From JAUWCL01 sp964599375 (GTDB taxonomy: Bacteria > Krumholzibacteriota > Krumholzibacteriia > Krumholzibacteriales > Krumholzibacteriaceae), in assembly GCA_964599375.1 (NCBI GenBank), contig CAZREW010000003.1:186001-250000 (forward strand): DNA of 64,000 nt, in the 5' to 3' direction. Position numbers and translations under genes: made by a program. The notes under the pieces were generated by a model. The model had not been told where the DNA came from. It did no database searches and saw only the letters and a list, made by a program, of their open reading frames with translations. Shown here piece by piece: positions 51,464-59,354 of the stretch; position 1 is the first letter of the stretch, and every line of letters starts with the position of its first letter.

Positions 51464-51988
51464 ATGAGCGATGGAGAGGGAATTGTCATGCTGTTTACCG
51501 GGGACGGTAAGGGCAAGACAACAGCGGCGGTCGGCGCAGCTGTAAGGGCCGCTGGCCACGGCGCATCGGTGCTTATCATCCAGTTTATGAAGGGCAGGCT
51601 TTACGGGGAGCTCGTCGCCCTCGAGAAGATCGATAATATCACAGTGGAGCAGCACGGAAGGGACGAATTCGTCGACCCGAAGGATCCCGCCGAGATCGAT
51701 ATAGAGCTCGCCCGAAAGGGATGGGCCAGGGTACTGGAGGCGGCTTCCTCCGACCCGCCGTCGCTGCTCGTACTCGACGAGATAAACATCGCCGTCTCGT
51801 TCGGGCTCATCTCCCTGGAGTCGGTCCTGGATTTCGTCAGGAACCGACCCGAAGGGATGGACCTGATCCTGACGGGAAGGTACGCGGCGGCTAAACTGAT
51901 CGAGATCGCCGATACCGTCACCGAGATGAAGGAGATCAAGCACCATTATAATGCGGGCGTGCAGATGAGGAAGGGGATAGAGTACTGA
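51464..51988 (+). CDS. cobO: cob(I)alamin adenosyltransferase, CobO/BtuR type
   Basis: The 174-residue P-loop protein has the Walker A motif FTGDGKGKTTAAVGAAVRA near residue 11-29, IIQFMKGR, and the LLVLDEINIAVSFGLI stretch, all CobO/BtuR features. It attaches the 5'-deoxyadenosyl group that the mutases downstream require. Three bases separate it from meaB. ATG 51464 has GAGGGAAGG upstream; the frame is open back to 51410. Confidence 0.93.
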   Translation: MSDGEGIVMLFTGDGKGKTTAAVGAAVRAAGHGASVLIIQFMKGRLYGELVALEKIDNITVEQHGRDEFVDPKDPAEIDIELARKGWARVLEAASSDPPSLLVLDEINIAVSFGLISLESVLDFVRNRPEGMDLILTGRYAAAKLIEIADTVTEMKEIKHHYNAGVQMRKGIEY

Positions 51989-51990
51989 CG

Positions 51991-52956
51991 ATGGGAGAGC
52001 GTCCCGGCATCGAGAAGTTGCTTGAACTCTTCGCCGAGGGTAAGGTCGCCGCGGCCGCGCGCCTGATCACGATCCTCGAGGACGGAGGCGATGACGCGGA
52101 AAAGGTGCTCGACAGTATCTTTCACAGGACCGGCAATGCCTACAGGATAGGCTTCACCGGGCCTCCGGGAGCGGGAAAGAGCTCGCTGATCAACAAGCTG
52201 ACGGGAAAGTTCCGCGGCAGGGGGCACAGGATCGGCATAATCGCCATAGACCCGACAAGCCCTTTCACCGGTGGGGCGCTGTTGGGCGACAGGATAAGGA
52301 TGCAGGCCCATTCTGAGGACCCAGAGGTATTCGTGCGCTCGCTTGCCAGCAGGGGAAGTCTCGGCGGCATCTCGAACTGCACGGACGAGGTCGTCGATCT
52401 GATGGACGCGTTCGGTAAGGATCTCGTCCTGATCGAAACGGTCGGGGTCGGGCAGTCCGAGCTCGAGATCTCCGAGAAGGCGCACACCGTGGTAGTCGTG
52501 CTGGTCCCCGAGTCGGGCGACGGCATCCAGGCCATGAAAGCGGGCCTGATGGAGATCGGCGATATCTTCGTCATGAACAAGGCGGACCACGAGGATGCAG
52601 AGAGCGCCGCAATGGAGATACAGGACACGCTGAGACTGAAGGACATCCCCGAAGGGGCCTGGGAACCTAGAGTCGTGCTGGCCTCCGCCCGCGAGGATAC
52701 GGGAATCGACGAGATCGTCGATGTGATCGAGGATCACCGCCGATATCTCGAAGCCGGCGGGCATTTCGCGAGCATGAGGAAGAAGATACTCCGCTCGAGG
52801 GTCCGCAACGCGCTGATGGACCGGATGGAGCGGCGTCTGCGCGGAAGCGCCAGGGTCAGGGAACTGCTCGAAAAGAGGATGGAATCGGTATACAGGGGCG
52901 AGATATCCCCCTACAGGTTGGTCAGGGAACTCGAGGAACTCGTCAGCATACAGTGA
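51991..52956 (+). CDS. meaB: MeaB/ArgK-type GTPase, mutase chaperone
   Basis: The 321-residue G3E GTPase has Walker A GFTGPPGAGKSSLINKL near residue 50, the Mg site DPTSPFTGGALLGDRIRMQ, the ETVGVGQSE switch and NKAD. MeaB loads and protects the B12 cofactor of acyl-CoA mutases, and its place between cobO and a mutase gene agrees with that. The C-terminal helices (about 265-321) would form the dimerisation arm. Confidence 0.95.
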   Translation: MGERPGIEKLLELFAEGKVAAAARLITILEDGGDDAEKVLDSIFHRTGNAYRIGFTGPPGAGKSSLINKLTGKFRGRGHRIGIIAIDPTSPFTGGALLGDRIRMQAHSEDPEVFVRSLASRGSLGGISNCTDEVVDLMDAFGKDLVLIETVGVGQSELEISEKAHTVVVVLVPESGDGIQAMKAGLMEIGDIFVMNKADHEDAESAAMEIQDTLRLKDIPEGAWEPRVVLASAREDTGIDEIVDVIEDHRRYLEAGGHFASMRKKILRSRVRNALMDRMERRLRGSARVRELLEKRMESVYRGEISPYRLVRELEELVSIQ

Positions 52957-52986
52957 ATACAGTGACCGGCGGGAGAAGAAGATAAG

Positions 52987-54642
52987 ATGGACAGAAAAAG
53001 ATTCGACGACGAGAAAAAGAGATACCTCGAGACACTTGCCGGATGCGCATGCCAGGACATCGAGTTTACGACCGTCTCGGGCGAGGATGTCGGGGAACTG
53101 TACACGCCGGACGAGATCGAGGGATTCGACTACAACGAACAGCTCGGTTTCCCCGGGCGGTATCCTTACACGAGGGGAGTGTACCCGAACATGTACCGAG
53201 GCCGGCTCTGGACCCAGAGACAATTCGCAGGGTTCGGCACCGCAAAGGATACGAACGGCAGGTATCACTACCTTCTAGACCACGGGCAGACTGGGCTCTC
53301 TGTCGCCTTCGACATGCCGACGATCATGGGATACGACTCCGATCACAAGCGCTCTGATGGGGAAGTCGGCAGATGCGGTGTGGCGATAGATTCGCTCAAG
53401 GACATGGAGATCCTCTTCGACGGAATAGACCTCGGAGCGATAACTACATCGATGACGATAAACGCTCCAGCGTCGATACTGCTCGCTTTCTATCTCTGCG
53501 CCGGGGAGAAGAAGGGGACGGCCTTCGAGAAGATGGGGGGGACGATCCAGAATGATATCCTCAAGGAGTACATAGCCCAGAAATCGTGGATATTCCCGCC
53601 CGAGGAATCGATGAGGATAATCACCGATATCCTGACCTTCTGTTCCGATCATGTCCCGCGGTGGAACACGATATCTATCAGCGGGTACCATATCCGTGAA
53701 GCCGGTTCAACGGCGATACAGGAACTTGCGTTCACGCTGGCAGACGGTTTCGCATACGTAGAGGCCGGTATCGCCGCGGGTCTAGACGTGGACACGTTCG
53801 CGCCAAGGTTATCATTCTTCTTCAACGCACACCTCGATTTCTTCGAGGAGATCGTCAAGTACCGCGCGGCCAGGCGTATCTGGGCGAAGCGCATGAAGGA
53901 AAAGTACGGAGCGAAGGATCCGAGGTCGCTGCTGCTGAGGTTCCATACTCAGACGGCCGGGTGCACTCTAACCGCTCAGCAGCCGGAGAACAATATTGTG
54001 CGGACGGCCTTTCAGGGGATGTCCGCGGTGCTGGGCGGGACGCAGTCGCTGCACACCAACTCAATGGACGAGACTCTCGCGCTGCCTTCCGAGAAAGCTG
54101 TGAGGATAGCGCTGCGCACTCAGCAGATCATTGCTCACGAGACTGGCGTCATAAACACGATCGACCCTCTTGCCGGGAGCTATTTCATCGAGGCGAGGAC
54201 GGACGAGATGGAGGCCGCCGCGGAGGGCTATTTCAAGAAGATCGACGAGCTGGGCGGAGTAGTCAAGGCGATCGACAGGGGATTCTTCCAGAGGGAGATC
54301 CAGAAGTCCGCGTACGAGTACCAGAAAGCGGTAGAAGCGGACCGTAAGATCATCGTCGGCGTCAACCGGTTCGGGCTGGAGAACGAGGAGATAGATATAC
54401 CGCTTCTGAGGATAGATGAAGAAGTGGAGAGGCAGCAGAAGAAGGCTGTGCAGCAGGTGCGGGCCGGAAGGGACAACGACAAGGTTTCCAGGGAGCTGGA
54501 GCGCCTGAAAGCGGCCGCTGAGAGTACTGAGAACCTCATACCGGTCATCATCGACTGCGCGCGCTGCTACTGCACCGAAGGAGAGATCATCGAGATGCTG
54601 AAAGGCGTCTTCGGCGAATACAAGGAGCCGCTTTTCATATGA
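52987..54642 (+). CDS. B12-dependent acyl-CoA mutase large subunit, isobutyryl-CoA mutase-like residues
   Basis: The 551-residue TIM-barrel subunit has the family hallmarks GRYPYTRGVYPNMYRGRLWT, GLSVAFDMPTIMGYDSDH, GTIQNDILKEYIAQKSWIF, RWNTISISGYHIREAGST and HTQTAGCTLTAQQPENN, with no B12-binding domain, which is supplied by the next gene. The two specificity positions are Phe80 (RQFAGFG) and Gln198 (AQKSW), exactly the pair of isobutyryl-CoA mutase; methylmalonyl-CoA mutases have Tyr and Arg. Ala107 argues against 2-hydroxyisobutyryl-CoA mutase, which has Asp there. So isobutyryl-CoA to butyryl-CoA is my preferred reaction. It is commonly annotated as methylmalonyl-CoA mutase. Confidence 0.92.
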   Translation: MDRKRFDDEKKRYLETLAGCACQDIEFTTVSGEDVGELYTPDEIEGFDYNEQLGFPGRYPYTRGVYPNMYRGRLWTQRQFAGFGTAKDTNGRYHYLLDHGQTGLSVAFDMPTIMGYDSDHKRSDGEVGRCGVAIDSLKDMEILFDGIDLGAITTSMTINAPASILLAFYLCAGEKKGTAFEKMGGTIQNDILKEYIAQKSWIFPPEESMRIITDILTFCSDHVPRWNTISISGYHIREAGSTAIQELAFTLADGFAYVEAGIAAGLDVDTFAPRLSFFFNAHLDFFEEIVKYRAARRIWAKRMKEKYGAKDPRSLLLRFHTQTAGCTLTAQQPENNIVRTAFQGMSAVLGGTQSLHTNSMDETLALPSEKAVRIALRTQQIIAHETGVINTIDPLAGSYFIEARTDEMEAAAEGYFKKIDELGGVVKAIDRGFFQREIQKSAYEYQKAVEADRKIIVGVNRFGLENEEIDIPLLRIDEEVERQQKKAVQQVRAGRDNDKVSRELERLKAAAESTENLIPVIIDCARCYCTEGEIIEMLKGVFGEYKEPLFI

Positions 54643-54672
54643 CGGGCTCGCTGCCCGGAGGAGGATCGCGAG

Positions 54673-55071
54673 ATGGCGAGAAAAGTCAGGGTGCTTGTTG
54701 CTAAACCCGGACTGGACGGGCACGACAGGGGGGCGAAGGTCGTAGCGAACGCTCTCAAGGACGCGGGCATGGAGATAATCTATACGGGGCTGCACCAGAC
54801 GCCCGAGATGATAGCCGAATCCGCGGTCCAGGAGGACGTCGATGTCGTCGGCCTCAGCATCCTGTCCGGAGCGCACATGACGATGTTTCCCAGGGTCATG
54901 GAACTGATAAAGGAGAAGGGGGCTGATCACATAGTCGTATTCGGGGGCGGGATAATACCGGCCGAGGATGTCAAGAAGCTCGAGCAGCTCGGTGTCGCGA
55001 GGATATTCGGGCCCGGTACGGATACCGGTGATATCGTGAAGTTCATCAGAGAGAGATTTCCGGAAGAGTAA
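54673..55071 (+). CDS. B12-binding small subunit of the acyl-CoA mutase
   Basis: The 132-residue Rossmann-like domain has KPGLDGHDRGAKVVANAL with the DxHxxG motif whose His ligates cobalt (Asp-Gly-His at about 15-17), plus GLSILSGAH and VVFGGGIIPAEDVKKLEQLG. This is the separate C-terminal unit that is fused to the large subunit in MCM of many organisms. It lies 30 bases after the large subunit gene. It is the only B12-binding subunit in the window, though two large subunits are present. Confidence 0.96.
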   Translation: MARKVRVLVAKPGLDGHDRGAKVVANALKDAGMEIIYTGLHQTPEMIAESAVQEDVDVVGLSILSGAHMTMFPRVMELIKEKGADHIVVFGGGIIPAEDVKKLEQLGVARIFGPGTDTGDIVKFIRERFPEE

Positions 55072-55103
55072 GCGCCAATGACATCGCAAGGAAGGAGCAT
55101 TCG

Positions 55104-56285
55104 ATGAGCGAAGTCGTAATCGCCGGAGCGGTGCGGACCGCGATAGGAAGATTCCAGGGAGGGCTGTCCTCCCTGAAGGCGACCGATCTCGGGGCCATGG
55201 CGGTCGCCGAGGCGGTAAAGAGAGCGGGGATCGAACCCTCGGAAGTCACCGAGGTCATCATGGGTAACGTGATTGGAGCGGGTCTGGGACAGAATCCTGC
55301 CAGGCAGGCGGCTCTCGGCGCAAAGCTCGACTTCGCGGTCTCTGCTCTGACCGTGAACAAGGTCTGCGGCTCGGGACTCAAGGCGGTCGTGCTCGGCACC
55401 CAGGCGCTGAAGCTCGGCGACGAGGAGGTCGTCGTAGCCGGCGGTATGGAGAGCATGAGCAACGCGCCGTACATACTCAGGGAAGCGAGGACGGGATACA
55501 GGCTCGGGGACGGGAAGATCGTCGATACGATGATCTACGACGGCCTCTGGGACGCCTATAACGACATCCACATGGGCAACACGGGAGAGATCACTTCCGA
55601 GCGCTACGGCGTTCTCCGTGAGGAGATGGACGAGTACGCGTACAACAGCCACCGCAAGGCGGCGGAGGCTACGGCGAAAGGGCTGTTCAAGGACGAGATG
55701 ATGCCTGTGGAGATCCCGCAACGCAGAGGCGATCCCGTGGTGATGGATACGGACGAGGGTATCCGGGCCGACGCCAGCCCGGAGTCGATGGCCAAGCTCA
55801 AGCCTGTCTTCAAGAAGGATGGAGTAATAACGGCTGCCAATGCCTCGCAGATAAGCGACGGCGGGGCGGCGATGGTCCTGATGACGGACGCGAAAGCGAA
55901 GAAGCTCGGGGTAAAGCCGATGGCGAAGGTTACCGGGTATGCCACGGGAGGGCTCGAGCCGGAACTGGTCATGATGGCCCCGACGGTCGCCGTTCCGAAA
56001 CTGCTGGCCAGAACGGGGATGAAGCTTGAAGATTTCGACCTTATAGAACTGAACGAGGCGTTCGCCGTCCAGCCCTGCGCGGTCATGAAGGATCTGGGCA
56101 TGGATCCGGCGAAGGTCAACATCCACGGCGGCGCCGTGGCGCTGGGACATCCGATAGGATGTTCCGGGGCGAGGATCCTCGTGACCCTGCTCTACTCGCT
56201 CAGGCAGACGGGCGGCAAGAGGGGCCTGGCGACGCTCTGTCTCGGCGGCGGGAACGCCGTGGCCTTGAGCGTAGAGATGCTGTAG
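55104..56285 (+). CDS. acetyl-CoA C-acetyltransferase (thiolase)
   Basis: The 393-residue type II thiolase has the nucleophile Cys88 in NKVCGSGLKAV, GGMESMSNAPY, the NIHGGAVALGHPIGCSGARI motif near 345-364 and the second catalytic Cys in CLGGGNAVA near the end. It cleaves acetoacetyl-CoA to two acetyl-CoA, or condenses in reverse. Following the mutase genes and preceding the dehydrogenase, it would finish butyryl-CoA breakdown, or begin synthesis. Confidence 0.94.
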   Translation: MSEVVIAGAVRTAIGRFQGGLSSLKATDLGAMAVAEAVKRAGIEPSEVTEVIMGNVIGAGLGQNPARQAALGAKLDFAVSALTVNKVCGSGLKAVVLGTQALKLGDEEVVVAGGMESMSNAPYILREARTGYRLGDGKIVDTMIYDGLWDAYNDIHMGNTGEITSERYGVLREEMDEYAYNSHRKAAEATAKGLFKDEMMPVEIPQRRGDPVVMDTDEGIRADASPESMAKLKPVFKKDGVITAANASQISDGGAAMVLMTDAKAKKLGVKPMAKVTGYATGGLEPELVMMAPTVAVPKLLARTGMKLEDFDLIELNEAFAVQPCAVMKDLGMDPAKVNIHGGAVALGHPIGCSGARILVTLLYSLRQTGGKRGLATLCLGGGNAVALSVEML

Positions 56286-56314
56286 GTAATAACACCGGGA
56301 AGGGAGACGGAACG

Positions 56315-57166
56315 ATGGCAATCGAGAAGATCGCCGTTATAGGCGCCGGGACGATGGGGAACGGGATCGCGCAGGTATTCGCGCATAACGGATTCTCCGT
56401 CACGATGATCGATATCAAGGACGAGTTCGTGCAGATGGGCGTTGCCGCGATAGACAAGAGCCTCGGAAGACTCGTCAAGAAGGAGAAGATCTCAGAGGAC
56501 GAAAAGAAAGAGATCCTCGGACGTATCTCGACGTCGATCGAGCTGTCGGCGGCGAAAGACGCCGGCCTCGTGATCGAAGCGGTCTTCGAGGATTTCGGCG
56601 TCAAGACGAAGATCTTCGGCAAACTCGACGGGATCTGCGGCCCCGGCGTGATATTCGCCAGCAACACGTCGTCGATATCGATCACGGCGATAGGAGCGAA
56701 GACCTCCCGCCCGGAGAAATTCATAGGCATGCACTTCATGAATCCCGTGCCGATGATGAAGCTGGTGGAGATAATCCGCGGCCTGGCCACCGACGACGCT
56801 ACGACGAAGACGATCACGGATTTGAGTGAGAAGCTCGGCAAGACCCCCATAGAGGTCAACGACTATCCCGGATTTGTCGCCAACAGGATCCTCATGCCGA
56901 TGATCAACGAAGCCTGCTTCTGCCTGATGGAGGGAGTGGCTACCACCGAGGCGATAGACGGCGTGATGAGGCTCGGGATGGCACATCCGATGGGGCCGCT
57001 GCAACTCGCCGACCTGATCGGTCTCGACATCTGCCTCAACATACTCAGGGTCCTTCACGATGGTCTCGGGGACCCGAAGTACAGGCCCTGTCCGCTGCTG
57101 GTGAAGAAGGTGGAAGCGGGATATCTGGGGCGGAAGGCGGGAAAGGGATTCTACGACTACGAGTAG
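56315..57166 (+). CDS. 3-hydroxybutyryl-CoA dehydrogenase
   Basis: The 283-residue protein has an NAD-binding Rossmann motif VIGAGTMGNGIAQVFAHNG at 8-26, the SNTSSISITAI segment, catalytic His in GMHFMNPVPMMKLVEII near 138, and NDYPGFVANRILMPMINEAC. The length matches single-function Hbd enzymes. It completes a thiolase-dehydrogenase pair for acetoacetyl-CoA and 3-hydroxybutyryl-CoA. The frame is open upstream into the thiolase gene, but the family start is ATG 56315, with AGGGAGA upstream. Confidence 0.95.
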   Translation: MAIEKIAVIGAGTMGNGIAQVFAHNGFSVTMIDIKDEFVQMGVAAIDKSLGRLVKKEKISEDEKKEILGRISTSIELSAAKDAGLVIEAVFEDFGVKTKIFGKLDGICGPGVIFASNTSSISITAIGAKTSRPEKFIGMHFMNPVPMMKLVEIIRGLATDDATTKTITDLSEKLGKTPIEVNDYPGFVANRILMPMINEACFCLMEGVATTEAIDGVMRLGMAHPMGPLQLADLIGLDICLNILRVLHDGLGDPKYRPCPLLVKKVEAGYLGRKAGKGFYDYE

Positions 57167-57189
57167 ATCCAGCATGAATGGTTAAAAAG

Positions 57190-57222
57190 TAAAAGGGCGC
57201 TTCCCTGAAGAAGCGCCCTTTG
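57190..57222. terminator. bidirectional terminator between the convergent operons
   Basis: AAAGGGCGCTT (57192-57202) pairs with AAGCGCCCTTT (57211-57221). Flanking A and T residues let it serve both strands, ending the dehydrogenase and epimerase transcripts. Confidence 0.8.
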
Positions 57223-57246
57223 TCAATTCATATGTATTCGGGAGTA

Positions 57247-57654
57247 TCATCCCTCCTCGATCTCGACAAGCACTCCCATCGTAGACTTCGGGTGCATGAA
57301 GGCGGTCAGGTGTCCCTCTGCTCCGGTCCGCGGTTCCCTGTCTATCAACTGGACGCCTTCTTTATCGAGCTCCCTCATCACCCGCCTGATGTCTTCGACC
57401 TCGAAGCTTAGATGGTGGATGCCTGCCCCGCGCTTTTCGACGAACTTTGTGATATTGCTTTCCGGCGTCATCCCCTCGAGGAGCTCTATCTTGGTGTTGC
57501 CTGTCTCGAGGAAGGCGACCTTCAGGCCGCGATCGGGCATCTCCTTTTCAGCCGTAAGCGTGAAACCGAGAACCTCGCTGTAGAGTCTCTTTGCTTCCTC
57601 GAGATCTGTGACGGCTATACCTATATGGCCGAGTTTTCCGAGCCTGTCGGGCAT
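57247..57654 (-). CDS. mce: methylmalonyl-CoA epimerase
   Basis: The 135-residue VOC-fold protein begins with a GHIGIAVTDLEEAKRLYSEV pattern, has the metal-ligand stretch GIHHLSFEVEDI near residue 79, and the late Glu in VLVEIEEG. It interconverts (S)- and (R)-methylmalonyl-CoA, joining the carboxylase product to the mutase substrate. I placed the start at 57654, with GGAGG 5 bases upstream; ATG 57675, overlapping the mutase stop, is the alternative. Confidence 0.93.
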   Translation of the reverse strand: MPDRLGKLGHIGIAVTDLEEAKRLYSEVLGFTLTAEKEMPDRGLKVAFLETGNTKIELLEGMTPESNITKFVEKRGAGIHHLSFEVEDIRRVMRELDKEGVQLIDREPRTGAEGHLTAFMHPKSTMGVLVEIEEG

Positions 57655-57674
57655 CTGTCCCTCCATTTCCGTCA

Positions 57675-59339
57675 TCACGAACCGGGCCTGTAGCGCCCGA
57701 ACACCTTTTCCATGGCCGACGATATCTCGCCGAGCGTGCAGCCGCCCTTTACCGCGGCTATGATGGGAGGCATGAGGTTCCCCGTTCCACGCGCCGTCTC
57801 GACGACGGCATCGAGGAGCCGCGCGGCCCCGGCGGCGTCGCGCTCCTTCCTCATGCGCGCGAGGTTATCGACGTAGCTCTTCTCGATCTCCGTGTCGACC
57901 CTGAACTCGTTTTTTACCGTATAGTCGCCGCCGGTGTACTTGTTCACTCCGACGACAGAGATATCCTCATGCTCGACACCCCTCTGATATTCCCATGAGG
58001 ACCTTTCGATCTCACGCTGCGGAAACTGCGCCTCGATAGCCTTCACCATCCCGCCCATGCCCTCGATACGGTCCATCAGCCCTAGTATCTTTTCCTCCAG
58101 CCCGTCGGTCATCTTCTCGACGAAATAGCTTCCACCGAGCGGGTCTATCGTATCGCAGACTCCCGATTCCTCGGCGATGATCTGTTGCGTTCGCAGCGCC
58201 GTGAGCGCCGATTCCTGCGAGGGGAGGCTCAGCGCTTCGTCCTTTGAGTTTGTATGCAGGGACTGCGTGCCGCCGAGCACGGCGGCCAGCGCCTGCAGTG
58301 TCACGCGGACGACATTGTTCTCTATCTGTTGAGCTGTGAGCGAGCATCCAGCAGTCTGTGTATGGAAACGCAGGAGGCACGACTGTTCCTTCCCGGCACC
58401 GAAGCGTTCCCTCATTATACGGGCGTAGATCCTTCTGGCGGCCCTGAACTTTGCCACCTCCTCTAGGACATTGTTATGCACGCAGAAGAAGAAGGAAAGC
58501 CGTGGGGCGAATTCGTCGACTTCGAGTCCCGCCCTGACGGCGGCGCTGACGTACTCGACCGCGTCGGACAGGGTGAATGCGACCTCCTGGACGGCAGACG
58601 AACCGGCCTCGCGGATGTGGTACCCGCTGATCGATATCGTGTTCCATTTCGGGGCGTACTCCCTGCACCAGGAGAAGATGTCGGTTATTATCCTCATCGA
58701 CGGGGCGGGAGGGTAGATGTAAGTGCCCCTGGCGTAATACTCCTTGAGGATATCGTTCTGGATCGTGCCCTTTATCGACTCGACCGGGACTCCGGTCTCC
58801 TCGGCGAGCGCCACGTACATCGCCAGAAGTATCGCCGCGGTGGCGTTGATCGTCATCGAAGTGCTCACCCTGTCGAGCGGGATGCCGCTCATCAGCGTCC
58901 TGAAATCGTCGAGGGTGTCTATCGCGACTCCCACCCGGCCGACCTCGCCACAGGCCATAGGCGAATCGGAGTCGTACCCCATCTGGGTCGGCAGGTCGAA
59001 GGCCACCGACAATCCGGTCTGGCCCTTGTCGAGGAGATACCGGAATCTCTTGTTGGTCTCGCTGGCGCTCCCGAATCCGGCGTACTGACGCATCGTCCAG
59101 AAGCGCCCTCTGTACATCGTAGGGTAGACTCCACGCGTGAAGGGATATGAGCCGGGCATTCCCAGCCTTTCGTCGTAAGTCTCCTCAGGAGAATCGGCCG
59201 GGGTGCAGACCGGAGTGACCTCTATGCCGGAGGTGGTCACGAATCTACCGCGCCTTTCGCCGCCCTTCTCCCTGAAGGGGCCGTAGACGCTATCTTCCCA
59301 GTTCTTCAGCCGGTCGGCAGGCCTCTTCTTGCCGGCCAT
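57675..59339 (-). CDS. methylmalonyl-CoA mutase large subunit, MCM-type residues
   Basis: This 554-residue paralogue of the plus-strand mutase has GSYPFTRGVYPTMYRGRFWT, GLSVAFDLPTQMGYDSDS, KWNTISISGYHIREAGSS and HTQTAGCSLTAQQIENN. Its specificity residues are Tyr86 (RQYAGFG) and Arg204 (YARGTYIYPP), spaced 118 apart as in methylmalonyl-CoA mutase (Tyr89/Arg207). Next to epimerase and a propionyl-CoA carboxylase-type subunit, it would convert (R)-methylmalonyl-CoA to succinyl-CoA. The B12-binding domain is absent, so it must borrow a separate subunit. GGAGGT precedes ATG 59339. Confidence 0.95.
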   Translation of the reverse strand: MAGKKRPADRLKNWEDSVYGPFREKGGERRGRFVTTSGIEVTPVCTPADSPEETYDERLGMPGSYPFTRGVYPTMYRGRFWTMRQYAGFGSASETNKRFRYLLDKGQTGLSVAFDLPTQMGYDSDSPMACGEVGRVGVAIDTLDDFRTLMSGIPLDRVSTSMTINATAAILLAMYVALAEETGVPVESIKGTIQNDILKEYYARGTYIYPPAPSMRIITDIFSWCREYAPKWNTISISGYHIREAGSSAVQEVAFTLSDAVEYVSAAVRAGLEVDEFAPRLSFFFCVHNNVLEEVAKFRAARRIYARIMRERFGAGKEQSCLLRFHTQTAGCSLTAQQIENNVVRVTLQALAAVLGGTQSLHTNSKDEALSLPSQESALTALRTQQIIAEESGVCDTIDPLGGSYFVEKMTDGLEEKILGLMDRIEGMGGMVKAIEAQFPQREIERSSWEYQRGVEHEDISVVGVNKYTGGDYTVKNEFRVDTEIEKSYVDNLARMRKERDAAGAARLLDAVVETARGTGNLMPPIIAAVKGGCTLGEISSAMEKVFGRYRPGS

Positions 59340-59354
59340 CAGTCTACCTCCATA

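Noticed and set aside
51946..53268. A 440-codon minus-strand open frame across meaB and the mutase
   Set aside because: Antisense shadow of meaB and the mutase gene; no ribosome site or domain.
52987..54642. 2-hydroxyisobutyryl-CoA mutase identity for the plus-strand mutase
   Set aside because: That enzyme has Ile and Asp where this protein has Phe80 and Ala107.
54927..56321. A 464-codon minus-strand open frame across the thiolase
   Set aside because: Antisense shadow of the thiolase gene with low-complexity Arg/His-rich translation.
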